Shown here: positions 63,310 to 64,000 of the stretch, piece after piece | Numbering within the stretch: position 1 is the stretch's first letter | Layout: every line of letters starts with the position of its first letter | Assembly: GCF_018325905.1 (NCBI RefSeq) | Contig: NZ_AP021901.1 | Coordinates: forward strand, 5,704,001 to 5,768,000 | DNA length: 64,000 nt | Direction of reading: 5' to 3' | DNA from: Pseudomonas sp. St316 | GTDB lineage: Bacteria > Pseudomonadota > Gammaproteobacteria > Pseudomonadales > Pseudomonadaceae | The notes under the pieces: generated by a model | What the model saw: only the letters and a program-made list of their open reading frames with translations | What the model was told of the DNA's origin: nothing | Database searches by the model: none | Position numbers and translations under genes: made by a program

Positions 63310-64000
63310 ATGTGCGCTCAAACCACCCGCCTCTCCGACCGCCAGCTCAAGGCGGTCAAACCGAAAGACAAGGATTACGTCCTCACGGATGGCGACGGGC
63401 TCCAGCTGCGAGTCAGGGTCAATCGCTCGATGCAGTGGAATTTCAACTACCGACATCCCGTCACCAAGAATCGAATCAACATGGCACTCGGCTCTTATCC
63501 CGAGGTTTCTCTTGCGCAAGCGAGGAAGAAAACCGTTGAGGCCAGAGAGCTCCTTGCACAGGGCATCGACCCAAAAGCTCAGCGAAATGAACTGCAAGAA
63601 GCCAAACGAGCGGAAACGGAACACACATTCGAGAACGTGGCCACCGCCTGGTTCGAATTGAAGAAGGATTCCGTCACACCAGCGTATGCCGAAGACATCT
63701 GGCGCTCGCTCACACTGCATGTTTTTCCAAGCATGAAATCAACGCCGTTATCGGAAGTAAACGCCCCGATGGTCATCAAGCTGCTTCGTCCGATTGAGGC
63801 CAAAGGCAGCCTCGAGACTGTTAAACGAGTGAGCCAGCGCCTTAACGAGATCATGACCTATGGAGTCAATTCCGGAATGATCTTCGCCAACCCTCTCAGC
63901 GGCATTCGAGCGGTGTTCAAGAAACCCAAGAAAGAGAATATGGCCGCGCTACCACCTGATGAGCTTCCGGAGCTCATGATGGAAATCGCGAACGCCAGCA
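63310..64000 (+). CDS. int: P4-type tyrosine integrase, N-terminal part (runs off right edge)
   Basis: The first ~230 residues: an N-terminal DUF4102 arm-DNA-binding domain (RLSDRQLKAVKPKDKDYVLT, DGDGLQLRVRVNRSMQWNFN, NMALGSYPEVSLAQARKKTV, ELLAQGIDPKAQR) followed by the core-binding SAM-like domain (FENVATAWFELKKDSVTPAY, LTLHVFPSMKSTPLSEVNAP, VSQRLNEIMTYGVNSG). Catalytic Arg/His/Tyr residues lie beyond the window. ATG at 63310 follows GGAG at eight bases. The gene sits immediately downstream of tmRNA, the classic site for P4-type island integration. Confidence 0.9.
   Translation, partial: MCAQTTRLSDRQLKAVKPKDKDYVLTDGDGLQLRVRVNRSMQWNFNYRHPVTKNRINMALGSYPEVSLAQARKKTVEARELLAQGIDPKAQRNELQEAKRAETEHTFENVATAWFELKKDSVTPAYAEDIWRSLTLHVFPSMKSTPLSEVNAPMVIKLLRPIEAKGSLETVKRVSQRLNEIMTYGVNSGMIFANPLSGIRAVFKKPKKENMAALPPDELPELMMEIANAS

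Overview
This is a chromosomal segment of a Pseudomonas of the P. fluorescens type. The evidence is gene content and order (pnp-rpsO-truB-rbfA-infB-nusA-rimP, secG-tpiA-glmM-folP-ftsH, greA-carBA-dapB-dnaJ-dnaK-grpE-recN-fur, as in other pseudomonads), high GC, and Pseudomonas-type REP palindromes between genes. The right 45 kb is almost entirely conserved housekeeping sequence. Variable material is concentrated at a tRNA-Thr gene, at REP arrays and at the tmRNA gene at the right end.

Layout. 1-0.65 kb: 5' part of a Tat-exported PhoD phosphatase. 0.8-7.7 kb: fructose PTS genes fruB-fruK-fruA on the minus strand, divergent from the repressor gene fruR/cra, with a Cra-type operator between; fruB carries a one-base frameshift exactly at the EIIA phospho-histidine. 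7.7-10.6 kb: tatD and a chemoreceptor. 10.9-15.7 kb: ampE, ampD, a DUF1631 gene and nadC. 15.7-16.9 kb: two small genes, one for a secreted coiled-coil protein. 16.9-20.5 kb: an A/T-richer foreign segment between a tRNA-Thr gene and a 17-nt copy of that tRNA's 3' end; it holds a Wzy-like membrane protein, a tiny membrane protein and decayed beta-helix-type fragments.

20.5-30.3 kb: translation and RNA-metabolism block (pnp, rpsO, truB, rbfA, infB, nusA, rimP, initiator tRNA, tRNA-Leu, secG). 30.3-42.9 kb: tpiA, glmM, folP, ftsH, rlmE, yhbY, a DUF4149 gene, greA, carB, carA, dapB. 42.9-49 kb: dnaJ, dnaK and grpE with two sigma-32-like promoters and a 125-nt imperfect palindrome between dnaJ and dnaK, then recN behind a LexA box. 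49.1-53 kb: fur, bamE, rnfH, ratA, an SNF-type transporter, smpB. 52.97-53.59 kb: a 134-bp-period tandem array of REP pairs abutting the stop codon of lldR. 53.6-62.2 kb: lactate utilisation (lldR, operator, lldP, lutA, lutB, frameshifted lutC, dld). 62.3-64 kb: a small secreted protein, the tmRNA gene, and the start of a P4-type integrase marking a mobile island that runs off the right edge.

How parts work together: FruA/FruB/FruK import and phosphorylate fructose under Cra control. LldP imports lactate, oxidised by LutABC (L-lactate) and Dld (D-lactate) under LldR. SmpB and tmRNA, both present, form the trans-translation system. RnfH/RatA, BamE and Fur keep their usual neighbourhood. The two frameshifts (fruB, lutC) both fall in C homopolymers, so consensus error must be excluded before calling them mutations. 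I found no CRISPR array, toxin-antitoxin pair or clearly new defence system; the least-explained pieces are the tRNA-Thr island, the dnaJ-dnaK palindrome and the REP array.
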